64,000 nt of DNA from an uncultured beta proteobacterium (GTDB lineage: Bacteria; Pseudomonadota; Gammaproteobacteria; Burkholderiales; Burkholderiaceae_C). Every line of letters begins with the position of its first letter. The first letter of the stretch is position 1. Shown piece after piece: positions 48,533 to 56,687 of the stretch. Below the pieces are notes generated by a model that was given only the letters and a program-made list of their open reading frames with translations, did no database searches and was not told the origin of the DNA. Both the position numbers and the translations under genes were made by a program. The stretch lies in the NCBI GenBank assembly GCA_903873485.1, contig CAIQOO010000135.1:1-64000 (forward strand), read 5' to 3'.

Positions 48533-51211
48533 ATGAAAAATACCGGGCAGAGACTCCCTGGTGCCTCATCCTTCTGGCTGGTGGCGCTGGTTTTGCTCGC
48601 AGTGCTGGCCGCGTCGCTGATCAATGCCTGGAACCAATACAACAACGCCCTTGAGCAGGAGTTCCGCTTGCTGGAAGTCCGTGCGCGGCAACGCGAAGCC
48701 AGCATCCTGGGCGCACTCGAAAGCGTCAACCTGATGTTGAGCAACATCATCGTGGACTTCAAAGAGAAACCATCGCGCACCACCACCGACAAAACCCGCT
48801 TGCTCAAGGATGCCCTGCGCCAGCTTCCGCAACTGCGCAGTCTGGTCATCACCGATGCCAGCGGCCATATAACGGCCAGCAATAACGAGCAATTGATCGG
48901 CTTCGATGCGTCCAAACGTGAGTATTACTCGGTACATCGGGATGCACCGCTAAACCAGGCCTTTCATATCTCGGCCCCCTTCAAGACCGTCACAGGCGTA
49001 TTTGCCACCACCTTGTCGCGCGCACTGGTTGATCAGAACCAGCGCTTTGCCGGGGTGGCAGTGGCTACCTTTGAGGGCAGTTTCTTCAACCGGGCACTGC
49101 AATTTAGCGAGCCAGCGACAGGAACACAGGCGCTGCTGGTGCATCAGGGCGGTGTCATTCTGAGTGCCGTACCGCAAACCCAACTGGCCGGTCAGAGTCT
49201 TGCAGGTGGGCCATCGTTTGGCGCACACCAAACCGGCGCTCAGGCCAGCAGCCGGCATGTCAACGTCACCAAGCTGGAGCGGGTCAAACGGCTGGTGGTG
49301 ATTCAGAACACGGATGCAACGCCGTTGAGGGTGATCGTGACGCGTGACTTTGATACGGCACTGGCCGAATTTCGCCAGGCCATGCTGATCCATGTGGCGG
49401 GTTTTGTTAGCCTGGTCAGCGTCACGCTGCTGGCCACCGGTCTGGCCTGGCGGCGCCAGCGCGCGCTGGCAGAGCGAGAGAGTTTCATCCGCACCGTGAC
49501 CGACGCGATGCCCGGTATGGTGGGTTATTGGGATCAGGACTTGCGCTGTCAATTTGCCAACAAAGCCTATCTGGAGTGGTTTGGCAAGCCGCCTGAGGCG
49601 ATTATTGGCCACACCGCCCTGAGTCTGTTTGGTGCGGCGTTACTTGAAAAGAACGGCCCATTGATGCACTTGGCCTTGCAGGGCACGCCACAACATTTTG
49701 AGCGCACCCTGACCAAGGCCGATGGCAGCGTCGGCTACACCTGGGCGCACTACATTCCTGACCTGCGCGCGGGCGGGTCGGTGGCGGGCTTCTTTGTGCT
49801 GGTCACCGATGTCACGCCGCTCAAGCTGGCCCAAATCAAGCTCAAGGATTCGGAAGCCTTTACCCGCAGTGTGCTGGATTCGCTGACCGAGCATGTGGCG
49901 GTGCTCGATGCCGATGGCGTGATTACCGCCGTGAACGCGGCCTGGCAAAAGTTTGCCGCAGACAATGGTGCCACCGACACGGCCAAAGTGTCGGTTGGTG
50001 CCAACTACCTGGAAATTTGCGCCAACGCGGCCAGCGCGCCCAACGGCGAAGAAGCTGCGCAAGCTTTGGCCGGTATCCGCAGCGTGCTGGATGGCAGCCT
50101 GCCCGATTTCACCCTGGAGTACCCGTGCCACTCGCCTGCTGAGCAATGCTGGTTTGTCTTGCACGGTTTGCCCCTGCGCGGTGCCAATCCGGGTGCTGTG
50201 CTGATACACCAGAATGTCACCAGTCGGCATCAGGCCGAGGCGCTGCTGCGTGCCAGCGAAGAACATTTTCGGATGCTGGCCGAGAACATGGCCGACATGG
50301 TGTGGAAAGCAGACAGCCAGATGCGCTTTACCTATATCAATGCGGCGGATCGGCGGCTGCGGGGTTTTGAGCGAGAAGAAGTCATTGGAACGCCGATTGT
50401 GGATGCCCTCACGGCGCCTGGCCAGGAGATACTGGCCAGGCTGGTCGCACAACGTCGCAGCCTCGAAGCCAGCGGGAACAAGGGCGTGGTTCTGAATCTT
50501 GAAATTCCGATGCGCCACAAGCACGGCGGCGAGGTCTGGATCGAACTATCAACCATGCCGACCTACGACAGCACCGGCAAAATTCAAAGTTTTCAGGGTG
50601 TCGGTCGCGACATCAGCGAGCGCAAACAACGCGAGTCGCAGTGGGCCGAATCGCAACACAATCTGCAAAACCAACTATTGCAGGTGGCGCAGCAAAAAGA
50701 TGTCTTGCAAGAGCAGGCTTTGCATGATCCGCTGACCGGGATTTGCAACCGTCGCTACCTTGACGAAACCCTGCCGCGCGAGCTGTCCAGGGCCAAACGC
50801 GATGCTGCAGCAGTGGCTGTCATCATGCTGGACCTGGACCACTTCAAGCGTGTCAACGACGAATTCAGCCATGCCGCCGGGGACGAAGTGCTCAAGGCAC
50901 TGGCCAAATTGTTGAAAAACGGCACGCGCGAGAGCGACATGATCTGCCGCTACGGCGGCGAAGAGTTCGTCGTCATCATGCCCAACATGTCTGCCAACCT
51001 GGCACTGGAGCGGGTTGAGTCCTGGCGCAGCGAACTGCAAGGCACGACGGTGCGATATGGCGACTTCACGATCCAAGTGACGCTATCGGCCGGGATTGCC
51101 GACTACCCGGCGCACGGCGACACGCCAGAGATGCTGCTGTCCCGGGCCGACGAGGCGCTGTACCGCTCCAAGCACCAAGGGCGTAACCGGATTTCGGTCT
51201 ATCAAGCCTAG
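48533..51211 (+). CDS. Membrane-bound sensor PAS-GGDEF diguanylate cyclase
   Basis: About 892 aa. An N-terminal membrane helix (FWLVALVLLAVLAASLINAW), a periplasmic sensor region of about 250 residues of the Cache type, and a second helix (VAGFVSLVSVTLLATGLAW) are followed by three PAS domains (roughly 320-440, 440-570, 570-700). The C-terminal GGDEF domain has an intact GGEEF motif (CRYGGEEFVVIM) and an RESD product-inhibition site. It should make c-di-GMP in response to an external signal. I prefer the ATG at 48533, with ggag 10 bp before it; an in-frame ATG at 48473 would overlap the TetR gene. Confidence 0.88.
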   Translation: MKNTGQRLPGASSFWLVALVLLAVLAASLINAWNQYNNALEQEFRLLEVRARQREASILGALESVNLMLSNIIVDFKEKPSRTTTDKTRLLKDALRQLPQLRSLVITDASGHITASNNEQLIGFDASKREYYSVHRDAPLNQAFHISAPFKTVTGVFATTLSRALVDQNQRFAGVAVATFEGSFFNRALQFSEPATGTQALLVHQGGVILSAVPQTQLAGQSLAGGPSFGAHQTGAQASSRHVNVTKLERVKRLVVIQNTDATPLRVIVTRDFDTALAEFRQAMLIHVAGFVSLVSVTLLATGLAWRRQRALAERESFIRTVTDAMPGMVGYWDQDLRCQFANKAYLEWFGKPPEAIIGHTALSLFGAALLEKNGPLMHLALQGTPQHFERTLTKADGSVGYTWAHYIPDLRAGGSVAGFFVLVTDVTPLKLAQIKLKDSEAFTRSVLDSLTEHVAVLDADGVITAVNAAWQKFAADNGATDTAKVSVGANYLEICANAASAPNGEEAAQALAGIRSVLDGSLPDFTLEYPCHSPAEQCWFVLHGLPLRGANPGAVLIHQNVTSRHQAEALLRASEEHFRMLAENMADMVWKADSQMRFTYINAADRRLRGFEREEVIGTPIVDALTAPGQEILARLVAQRRSLEASGNKGVVLNLEIPMRHKHGGEVWIELSTMPTYDSTGKIQSFQGVGRDISERKQRESQWAESQHNLQNQLLQVAQQKDVLQEQALHDPLTGICNRRYLDETLPRELSRAKRDAAAVAVIMLDLDHFKRVNDEFSHAAGDEVLKALAKLLKNGTRESDMICRYGGEEFVVIMPNMSANLALERVESWRSELQGTTVRYGDFTIQVTLSAGIADYPAHGDTPEMLLSRADEALYRSKHQGRNRISVYQA

Positions 51212-51447
51212 CTAACAAGGTTTGAATGACACCTCCAATCGGTCTGTAGCCCTTATCCGTCAAGCACTGTCAGCTATCTTTTTTAACTGTTGACAGGTGC
51301 CATGAATTTCGGGCGGACAAATTTTGCGCAGTTCGAGGGATGCATCGGTCAAATAGAATCAGCGGCAGTCTGCATCATCCATGCCGTCATGCGCGCCTTC
51401 GGGTTGATTGATGCGCTGCAGATATCTGCTTACTTCAGGAAAACAAC
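51212..51447. other. Spacer upstream of rmlB, with repeat
   Basis: Holds a common repeat (51233-51288) and then about 160 bp in which the rmlB promoter must lie. caggaaaacaac just before the rmlB ATG is the ribosome site. No gene is supported. Confidence 0.5.
51233..51288 (+). repeat. Comamonadaceae-type intergenic repeat, copy 14
   Basis: A clean copy: atcggtctgtagcccttatc then cgtcaagcactgtcagctat. Copy 13 is the partial one in the promoter region at about 47618-47665. Confidence 0.8.
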
Positions 51448-52506
51448 ATGCTCCTCGTCACTGGCGGTGCCGGCTTTATCGGCGCCAATTTTGTTCTTGA
51501 CTGGCTGGCTTTGAGCGACGAGGCGGTCATCAACCTCGACAAACTCACCTACGCGGGCAACCCGGAAAACCTGCAAAGCCTGCAAGGCGATGCGCGTCAC
51601 ACCCTGATTCCAGGCGACATTGGCGATGCCGCACTGGTAACCCGACTGCTGGCACAGCACCATCCGCGCGCGGTGGTCAACTTTGCCGCCGAGAGCCATG
51701 TCGATCGCTCGATCCACGGCCCTGGCGAATTCATCCAGACCAACATCGTCGGCACCTTCAGCCTGCTGGAGTCGGTTCGCGGCTATTGGCAGGGCTTGCC
51801 GCCAGCACAAAAAGAGGCTTTCCGCTTTTTGCATGTCTCCACCGACGAGGTCTATGGCTCGCTGGCCAAGGACGACCCGGCCTTTACCGAAGCCAGCCAC
51901 ATCGAACCCAACAGTCCCTATTCGGCCAGCAAAGCGGCCAGCGACCATCTGGTGCGCGCCTGGCACCATACCTATGGCCTGCCGGTGCTGACCACCAATT
52001 GCTCGAACAATTACGGACCCTATCACTTCCCCGAAAAACTCATTCCGCTGCTGATCGTCAATGCGCTGGCCGATAAAAAGCTGCCGGTGTATGGCGACGG
52101 CCAGCAGATCCGCGACTGGCTGTATGTCAAAGACCACTGCAGCGCCATCCGCCGGGTGCTCGAAGCCGGTCGTCTGGGTGAAACCTACAACGTCGGCGGC
52201 TGGAACGAAAAAGCCAACCTGGACATCGTGCATACCGTCTGCGCGCTGCTTGACGAACTGCGACCACGGGCCGATGGCAAACCTTACAAGGAACAAATCA
52301 GTTACGTCACCGATCGCCCCGGCCACGACCGCCGTTACGCGATTGATGCGCGCAAGCTCGAACGCGAGCTGGGCTGGAAACCGCTTGAGACCTTCGACTC
52401 CGGCATCCGCAAAACGGTGCTGTGGTATCTGGACAACCCCGACTGGGTGGCGCATGTGCAAAGTGGCGCCTACCGCGAATGGCTGCAAAAGCAATACCAA
52501 TCATGA
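51448..52506 (+). CDS. rmlB: dTDP-glucose 4,6-dehydratase RmlB
   Basis: Second step of dTDP-L-rhamnose synthesis: dehydrates dTDP-glucose to the 4-keto-6-deoxy sugar. The 352-aa short-chain dehydrogenase fold shows the NAD-binding [15 protein letters not shown] at the start, the substrate region [11 protein letters not shown], the active site [13 protein letters not shown] and the catalytic YxxxK in [35 protein letters not shown]-type sequence (here [17 protein letters not shown]) follows. It is the first gene of rmlB-rmlD-rmlA-rmlC. Rhamnose goes into O-antigen or capsule. Confidence 0.95.
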   Translation: MLLVTGGAGFIGANFVLDWLALSDEAVINLDKLTYAGNPENLQSLQGDARHTLIPGDIGDAALVTRLLAQHHPRAVVNFAAESHVDRSIHGPGEFIQTNIVGTFSLLESVRGYWQGLPPAQKEAFRFLHVSTDEVYGSLAKDDPAFTEASHIEPNSPYSASKAASDHLVRAWHHTYGLPVLTTNCSNNYGPYHFPEKLIPLLIVNALADKKLPVYGDGQQIRDWLYVKDHCSAIRRVLEAGRLGETYNVGGWNEKANLDIVHTVCALLDELRPRADGKPYKEQISYVTDRPGHDRRYAIDARKLERELGWKPLETFDSGIRKTVLWYLDNPDWVAHVQSGAYREWLQKQYQS

Positions 52507-52528
52507 GCAGCAAGCACCGGTACACACC

Positions 52529-53428
52529 ATGAAAATTCTTCTTCTCGGAAAAAACGGCCAGGTTGGCTGGGAATTGCAGCGCAGCCTCAGCCCCCTGGGC
52601 GATGTCATTGCGCTCGACAGCGACAGCACCGACCTGTGCGCTGATTTCACCAATCTGGCCGGTCTGGCAGAAACCGTGCGCAGCCTGCGCCCGGATGTGA
52701 TCGTCAATGCAGCCGCCCACACTGCCGTGGACAAGGCCGAGAGCGAACCCGACCTGGCCCGCACCATCAACGCCCAAGCCCCCGAGGTGCTGGCGCGCGA
52801 AGCTGCCCAAATCGGTGCCTGGCTGCTGCACTACAGCACCGACTATGTGTTTGACGGCAGCGGCAGCACGCCGTGGGTCGAGACCGATGCCACCGGCCCC
52901 TTGAGCGTGTATGGCCGCAACAAGCTTGAAAGCGAAGTGCTGATCGCCCGGCATAACCCGCGCCACCTGATTTTCAGGACCAGTTGGGTCTATGCAGCAC
53001 GCGGCGGCAACTTTGCCAAGACCATGCTGCGCCTCGGCCAAGAGCGTGAAAAACTGACGGTCATCAACGACCAGTTTGGTGCGCCGACCGGCGCCGATTT
53101 GCTGGCTGATGTCACCGCACATGCCTTGCGCTTGGTCTGGCAAAGCGATTCACCCCAACAACTCGCCGGCCTGTACCACCTGGTCGCCAGTGGCGAAACC
53201 AACTGGTTTGACTATGCAAAACACGTTCTAGCCCAAGCCAGACAAGCGCAGCCAGCTATCAAAATTAAAGCGACGCAGATTGATCCGGTGCCGACCAGCG
53301 CTTTCCCGACAGCGGCGCGGCGGCCACACAACTCGCGGCTCAACACCGGCAAACTTCAGCGCACCTTCGGATTGCATTTGCCGCCCTGGCAAAACGGGGT
53401 GAATCGCATGCTGGCCGAAATTTTGTAA
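52529..53428 (+). CDS. rmlD: dTDP-4-dehydrorhamnose reductase RmlD
   Basis: Last step of dTDP-L-rhamnose synthesis, reducing the 4-keto group with NAD(P)H. The 299-aa protein begins [20 protein letters not shown] (nucleotide-binding loop) and has [28 protein letters not shown], the YxxxK in [12 protein letters not shown] and [19 protein letters not shown] near the end. I chose the ATG at 52529; the frame is open much further up inside rmlB without support. Residues around 234-247 ([14 protein letters not shown]) are encoded by a copy of the common intergenic repeat (53226-53270). It follows rmlB by 22 bp. Confidence 0.95.
   Translation: MKILLLGKNGQVGWELQRSLSPLGDVIALDSDSTDLCADFTNLAGLAETVRSLRPDVIVNAAAHTAVDKAESEPDLARTINAQAPEVLAREAAQIGAWLLHYSTDYVFDGSGSTPWVETDATGPLSVYGRNKLESEVLIARHNPRHLIFRTSWVYAARGGNFAKTMLRLGQEREKLTVINDQFGAPTGADLLADVTAHALRLVWQSDSPQQLAGLYHLVASGETNWFDYAKHVLAQARQAQPAIKIKATQIDPVPTSAFPTAARRPHNSRLNTGKLQRTFGLHLPPWQNGVNRMLAEIL
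53226..53270 (+). repeat. Comamonadaceae-type repeat inside rmlD, copy 15
   Basis: ctagcccaagccagacaagc then gcagccagctatcaaaatta matches the intergenic repeat, including the agctatcaaaa end. It is in frame inside rmlD. Confidence 0.75.
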
Positions 53429-53448
53429 CTTCCAGGGAACATCTCGCC

Positions 53449-54321
53449 ATGACAACACGCAAAGGCATCATCCTCGCTGGTGGCTCCGGCACCCGGCTCT
53501 ATCCGGTTACACAAGCAGTCAGCAAGCAGCTCATGCCGATTTATGACAAGCCGATGATCTATTACCCCTTGAGCACGCTGATGCTCGCCGGCATCCGCGA
53601 GGTGCTGGTGATCTCGACGCCGCAGGACACTCCGCGCTTTTCAGACCTGCTGGGTGACGGCAGCCAGTGGGGCATGACGATCAGCTACGCCGTGCAACCC
53701 TCGCCCGATGGCCTGGCGCAGGCCTTTATCATTGGCCGCGACTTTGTGGCGGGCCAGCCGAGCGCGCTGGTGCTGGGTGACAACATCTTTTATGGCCACG
53801 ACCTGGTCAAGCAACTCGCCCATGCCGATGCCGGCACGGTTGGCGCCAGCGTGTTTGCCTACCATGTGACCGACCCCGAGCGCTACGGCGTGGTGGCGTT
53901 CGATCCACACATGCGTGCCATCAGCATCGAAGAAAAGCCGAAACAGCCGCAAAGCAATTACGCCGTCACCGGGCTGTATTTTTACGACCAGCAGGTGTGC
54001 GACATTGCTGCGAGCATCAAGCCGTCGCACCGCGGCGAGCTGGAAATCACCGACGTCAACCGGCGCTACCTGGAGCAAGGCCAGTTGAATGTCGAGATCA
54101 TGGGCCGCGGTTACGCCTGGCTCGACACCGGCACCCATGACAGCCTGCTTGAAGCCGCTAGCTTTATCGCCACGCTGCAAAAGCGCCAGGGCCTGCAAGT
54201 CGCCTGCCCGGAAGAGATTGCCTTTGCCCAGCGCTGGATTGATGCCGCACAAATTCAAAAGCTCGCCGCACCATTGGCCAAAAATGGTTACGGCCAGTAT
54301 TTGCTAAGCCTGCTGAAATAA
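53449..54321 (+). CDS. rmlA: Glucose-1-phosphate thymidylyltransferase RmlA
   Basis: First step of the pathway: joins dTTP and glucose 1-phosphate to give dTDP-glucose. The 290-aa protein carries the nucleotidyltransferase signature [20 protein letters not shown] with [19 protein letters not shown], then [25 protein letters not shown] and the metal/substrate region [19 protein letters not shown]. Length is standard. It follows rmlD by 20 bp with a plausible ribosome site, ccaggga. Confidence 0.96.
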   Translation: MTTRKGIILAGGSGTRLYPVTQAVSKQLMPIYDKPMIYYPLSTLMLAGIREVLVISTPQDTPRFSDLLGDGSQWGMTISYAVQPSPDGLAQAFIIGRDFVAGQPSALVLGDNIFYGHDLVKQLAHADAGTVGASVFAYHVTDPERYGVVAFDPHMRAISIEEKPKQPQSNYAVTGLYFYDQQVCDIAASIKPSHRGELEITDVNRRYLEQGQLNVEIMGRGYAWLDTGTHDSLLEAASFIATLQKRQGLQVACPEEIAFAQRWIDAAQIQKLAAPLAKNGYGQYLLSLLK

Positions 54322-54370
54322 TTTATTTTTATAGCTAGTTGCGCCCGTTCTATATGGGCTGGAGCCTTAT
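54322..54370 (-). repeat. Comamonadaceae-type intergenic repeat, copy 16
   Basis: Leftward copy between rmlA and rmlC: tttttatagctagttgcgcc then cgttctatatgggctggag. It fills nearly the whole 52-bp spacer, so the rmlC leader is repeat sequence. Confidence 0.7.
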
Positions 54371-54373
54371 TTC

Positions 54374-54928
54374 ATGCCCTATACCGTCACCCCCACCGCC
54401 TTGCCTGAAGTCTTGATTCTGGAGCCGAAAGTTTTTGGCGATGCCAGAGGCTTTTTTTTTGAGAGCTTCAACGCCCGCGACTTTGCCCAATGCACCGGCC
54501 TGGAGGTGCAATTTGTGCAAGACAACCACAGCCGGTCGGCCAAGGGCGTGCTGCGTGGCCTGCATTACCAGATTCAGCATCCGCAAGGCAAGCTGGTGCG
54601 CGTGACCCAGGGCGAGGTGTTTGATGTGGCGGTCGATTTGCGCCGCAGTTCGCCCAATTTTGGCCTCTGGGATGGCTTGCTGCTGTCGGCCGACAACAAG
54701 CGCCAGCTCTGGGTGCCACCCGGCTTTGCGCACGGCTTTGTGGTGTTGAGCGACAGCGCCGATTTTTTGTACAAGACCACCGATTACTGGTATCCCGAGT
54801 TCGAGCGCAGCCTGCTCTGGAGCGATGCCGCAGTCGGCATCGACTGGCCACTGCAAGGAGCGCTGCCGCGACTGGCCGACAAGGACCAGCAAGCCACGCC
54901 GCTGCACCTGGCTGAAACGTTTTCTTGA
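54374..54928 (+). CDS. rmlC: dTDP-4-dehydrorhamnose 3,5-epimerase RmlC
   Basis: Third step of the pathway: double epimerisation before RmlD reduction. The 184-aa cupin protein shows VLILEPKVFGDARGFFFESF, the catalytic His region FVQDNHSRSAKGVLRGLHYQ, VRVTQGEVFDVAVDLRRSSP with the second catalytic residues, and LWVPPGFAHGFVVLSDSADF. Length and motifs are normal. It completes rmlBDAC, a full set for dTDP-L-rhamnose. Its start lies 3-4 bp after a repeat, without a strong ribosome site. Confidence 0.95.
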   Translation: MPYTVTPTALPEVLILEPKVFGDARGFFFESFNARDFAQCTGLEVQFVQDNHSRSAKGVLRGLHYQIQHPQGKLVRVTQGEVFDVAVDLRRSSPNFGLWDGLLLSADNKRQLWVPPGFAHGFVVLSDSADFLYKTTDYWYPEFERSLLWSDAAVGIDWPLQGALPRLADKDQQATPLHLAETFS

Positions 54929-54929
54929 A

Positions 54930-54978
54930 CAATCGGCCTCTAGCCCACGTCCAGAAAGCGTAGCATGCTATCAAAAAT
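54930..54978 (+). repeat. Comamonadaceae-type intergenic repeat, copy 17
   Basis: atcggcctctagcccacgtc then cagaaagcgtagcatgctat and caaaaatg. Its right end contains both candidate start codons of the fucose synthase gene. Confidence 0.75.
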
Positions 54979-55945
54979 GAAATCTTCAAACCACACCAGA
55001 ATCTTTGTTGCCGGTCATCGCGGCATGGTTGGCAGTGCCATTGTGCGGCGTTTGCAGCAGCAGGGTCACAGCCACCTGATCACCCGCAGCCACGCCGAAC
55101 TCGACCTTGCCAGCCAGGCCGAGGTACAGGCTTTTTTCCAGGCCGAAGCCCCCGATCAGGTCTATCTGGCTGCCGCCAAAGTCGGCGGCATCCATGCCAA
55201 CAACAGCTACCCGGCAGAGTTCATTTACCAAAACCTGATGATCCAGGCCAATGTGATCCATGCGGCTTTCCAGAACGGCGTGCAAAAACTGCTGTTTTTG
55301 GGATCGAGCTGCATCTACCCCAAGCTGGCCACTCAGCCGATGGCGGAAAACGCGCTGCTCACCGGCCCGCTGGAGCCGACCAATGAACCCTATGCGGTGG
55401 CCAAAATTGCCGGCATCAAGATGTGCGAAAGCTACAACCGCCAATATGGCGCCAGCCACGGTCTGGACTACCGCAGCGTCATGCCGACCAACCTGTATGG
55501 CCCCGGCGACAACTACCACCCGCAAGACAGCCATGTCATTCCGGCGCTGATTCGCCGCTTTCATGAAGCCCGGACAAGCCGGGCACCGACCGTCACCATC
55601 TGGGGCAGTGGCACCCCCATGCGCGAGTTTTTGTATGTCGATGACATGGCCGCTGCCAGCGTGTTTGTCATGAACCTGCCGAAAACCATTTATGACCAGC
55701 ACACCACGCCAATGCAAAGCCAGATCAATGTCGGCTTTGGATCGGACATCAGCATTGCCCAACTGGCGCAAGCTGTCAGCTTGGCAGTCGGTTACCAGGG
55801 CCAGATTGATTTTGACCCGACCCAGCCCGACGGTGCACCCCGCAAGCTGATGGACAGCAGCCGTCTGAATACGCTGGGCTGGCAGGCCAAAGTGGGTCTG
55901 GCCGAGGGTCTGGCGCTGGCCTACGCCGATTTCTTGCGCGCCTGA
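54977..55945 (+). CDS. fcl: GDP-L-fucose synthase
   Basis: A 322-aa short-chain reductase (also called WcaG) that epimerises and reduces GDP-4-keto-6-deoxymannose to GDP-L-fucose. The nucleotide-binding start is [18 protein letters not shown]; the catalytic region is [20 protein letters not shown] and the YxxxK is in [38 protein letters not shown] follows. A start at 54965 is also in frame, but that ATG lies inside the repeat. The partner gene gmd is not in this window. It probably serves the same surface polysaccharide as rmlBDAC. Confidence 0.92.
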   Translation: MKSSNHTRIFVAGHRGMVGSAIVRRLQQQGHSHLITRSHAELDLASQAEVQAFFQAEAPDQVYLAAAKVGGIHANNSYPAEFIYQNLMIQANVIHAAFQNGVQKLLFLGSSCIYPKLATQPMAENALLTGPLEPTNEPYAVAKIAGIKMCESYNRQYGASHGLDYRSVMPTNLYGPGDNYHPQDSHVIPALIRRFHEARTSRAPTVTIWGSGTPMREFLYVDDMAAASVFVMNLPKTIYDQHTTPMQSQINVGFGSDISIAQLAQAVSLAVGYQGQIDFDPTQPDGAPRKLMDSSRLNTLGWQAKVGLAEGLALAYADFLRA

Positions 55946-56018
55946 TCAAGCCAAGACCATTTTTCGTTGCGGGCCGCTGGCGACCCGGCTTGGCGCGGGC
56001 ATGGGTGACAATTCCGGC

Positions 56019-56486
56019 ATGTTCCACATCGTCCTGGTCGAGCCAGAAATTCCGCCCAACACCGGCAACATCATCCGCCTGGCGGCCAACACCGGCTGTG
56101 TGCTGCACCTGGTCGAGCCGCTGGGTTTTTCGATGGATGACAAGCACCTGCGTCGTGCCGGGCTGGATTACCACGAGTACGCCACGGTTAAGGTTCATGC
56201 CGATTGGCCGACTTTTCTGTCAGCGCAAAAACCGCCTGCCAATCGTCTGTTTGCGCTGACCACACGCGCCACCCAAAATGTGTTTGATGCCCGCTTTCAG
56301 CCTGGCGATTACCTGGTGTTTGGTGCCGAAACCAGGGGTTTGAGCGCGGCGGTACGCCAGTCGTTTGCCGCGTCTTGCAGCCTGAAACTGCCGATGATCG
56401 CCGGCCAGCGCAGCCTGAACCTGTCGAATGCGGTGGCGGTGACGGTGTTTGAAGCCTGGCGACAAAATGGCTTTGCCAACCGGTGA
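56019..56486 (+). CDS. trmL: tRNA (cytidine(34)-2'-O)-methyltransferase TrmL
   Basis: A 155-aa SPOUT methyltransferase that methylates the wobble base of two leucine tRNAs in E. coli. The knotted-fold motifs are FHIVLVEPEIPPNTGNIIRL at the start, YLVFGAETRGLSAAVRQ in the middle and MIAGQRSLNLSNAVAVTVFE at the end. I chose the ATG at 56019; the in-frame ATG at 56001 adds six residues not seen in relatives. It is followed by a U-tailed hairpin. Confidence 0.93.
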   Translation: MFHIVLVEPEIPPNTGNIIRLAANTGCVLHLVEPLGFSMDDKHLRRAGLDYHEYATVKVHADWPTFLSAQKPPANRLFALTTRATQNVFDARFQPGDYLVFGAETRGLSAAVRQSFAASCSLKLPMIAGQRSLNLSNAVAVTVFEAWRQNGFANR

Positions 56487-56554
56487 CCGCCGCTGCCGCG
56501 TGTCGGTTGCCGCAGCGGATCGAACCATCGACTGGGGGAGCAGGGCAGGGCGGC

Positions 56555-56575
56555 AAACACCTGTCAGGTGTTTTT
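56555..56575 (+). terminator. Likely rho-independent terminator after trmL
   Basis: aaacacctgtcaggtgtttt forms a 7-bp stem with a 5-nt loop, followed by Ts. The same aaacacctg/caggtgttt word occurs twice more before the next gene, so a role as a protein-binding site is also possible. Confidence 0.5.
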
Positions 56576-56687
56576 CCCGGCCGATTCAGGTGTTTGCCGT
56601 ATTTCAGTTTGCCGGCAAATGCCGTATCGTGCCGTATGTTCAAAACACCTGACATGTTGGTGCGCTGCCTGACCTGACCCCCCGACC

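Noticed and set aside
52061-52528. A longer rmlD start inside rmlB
   Set aside because: This would overlap rmlB by hundreds of bases; [13 protein letters not shown] at 52529 is the standard N-terminus.
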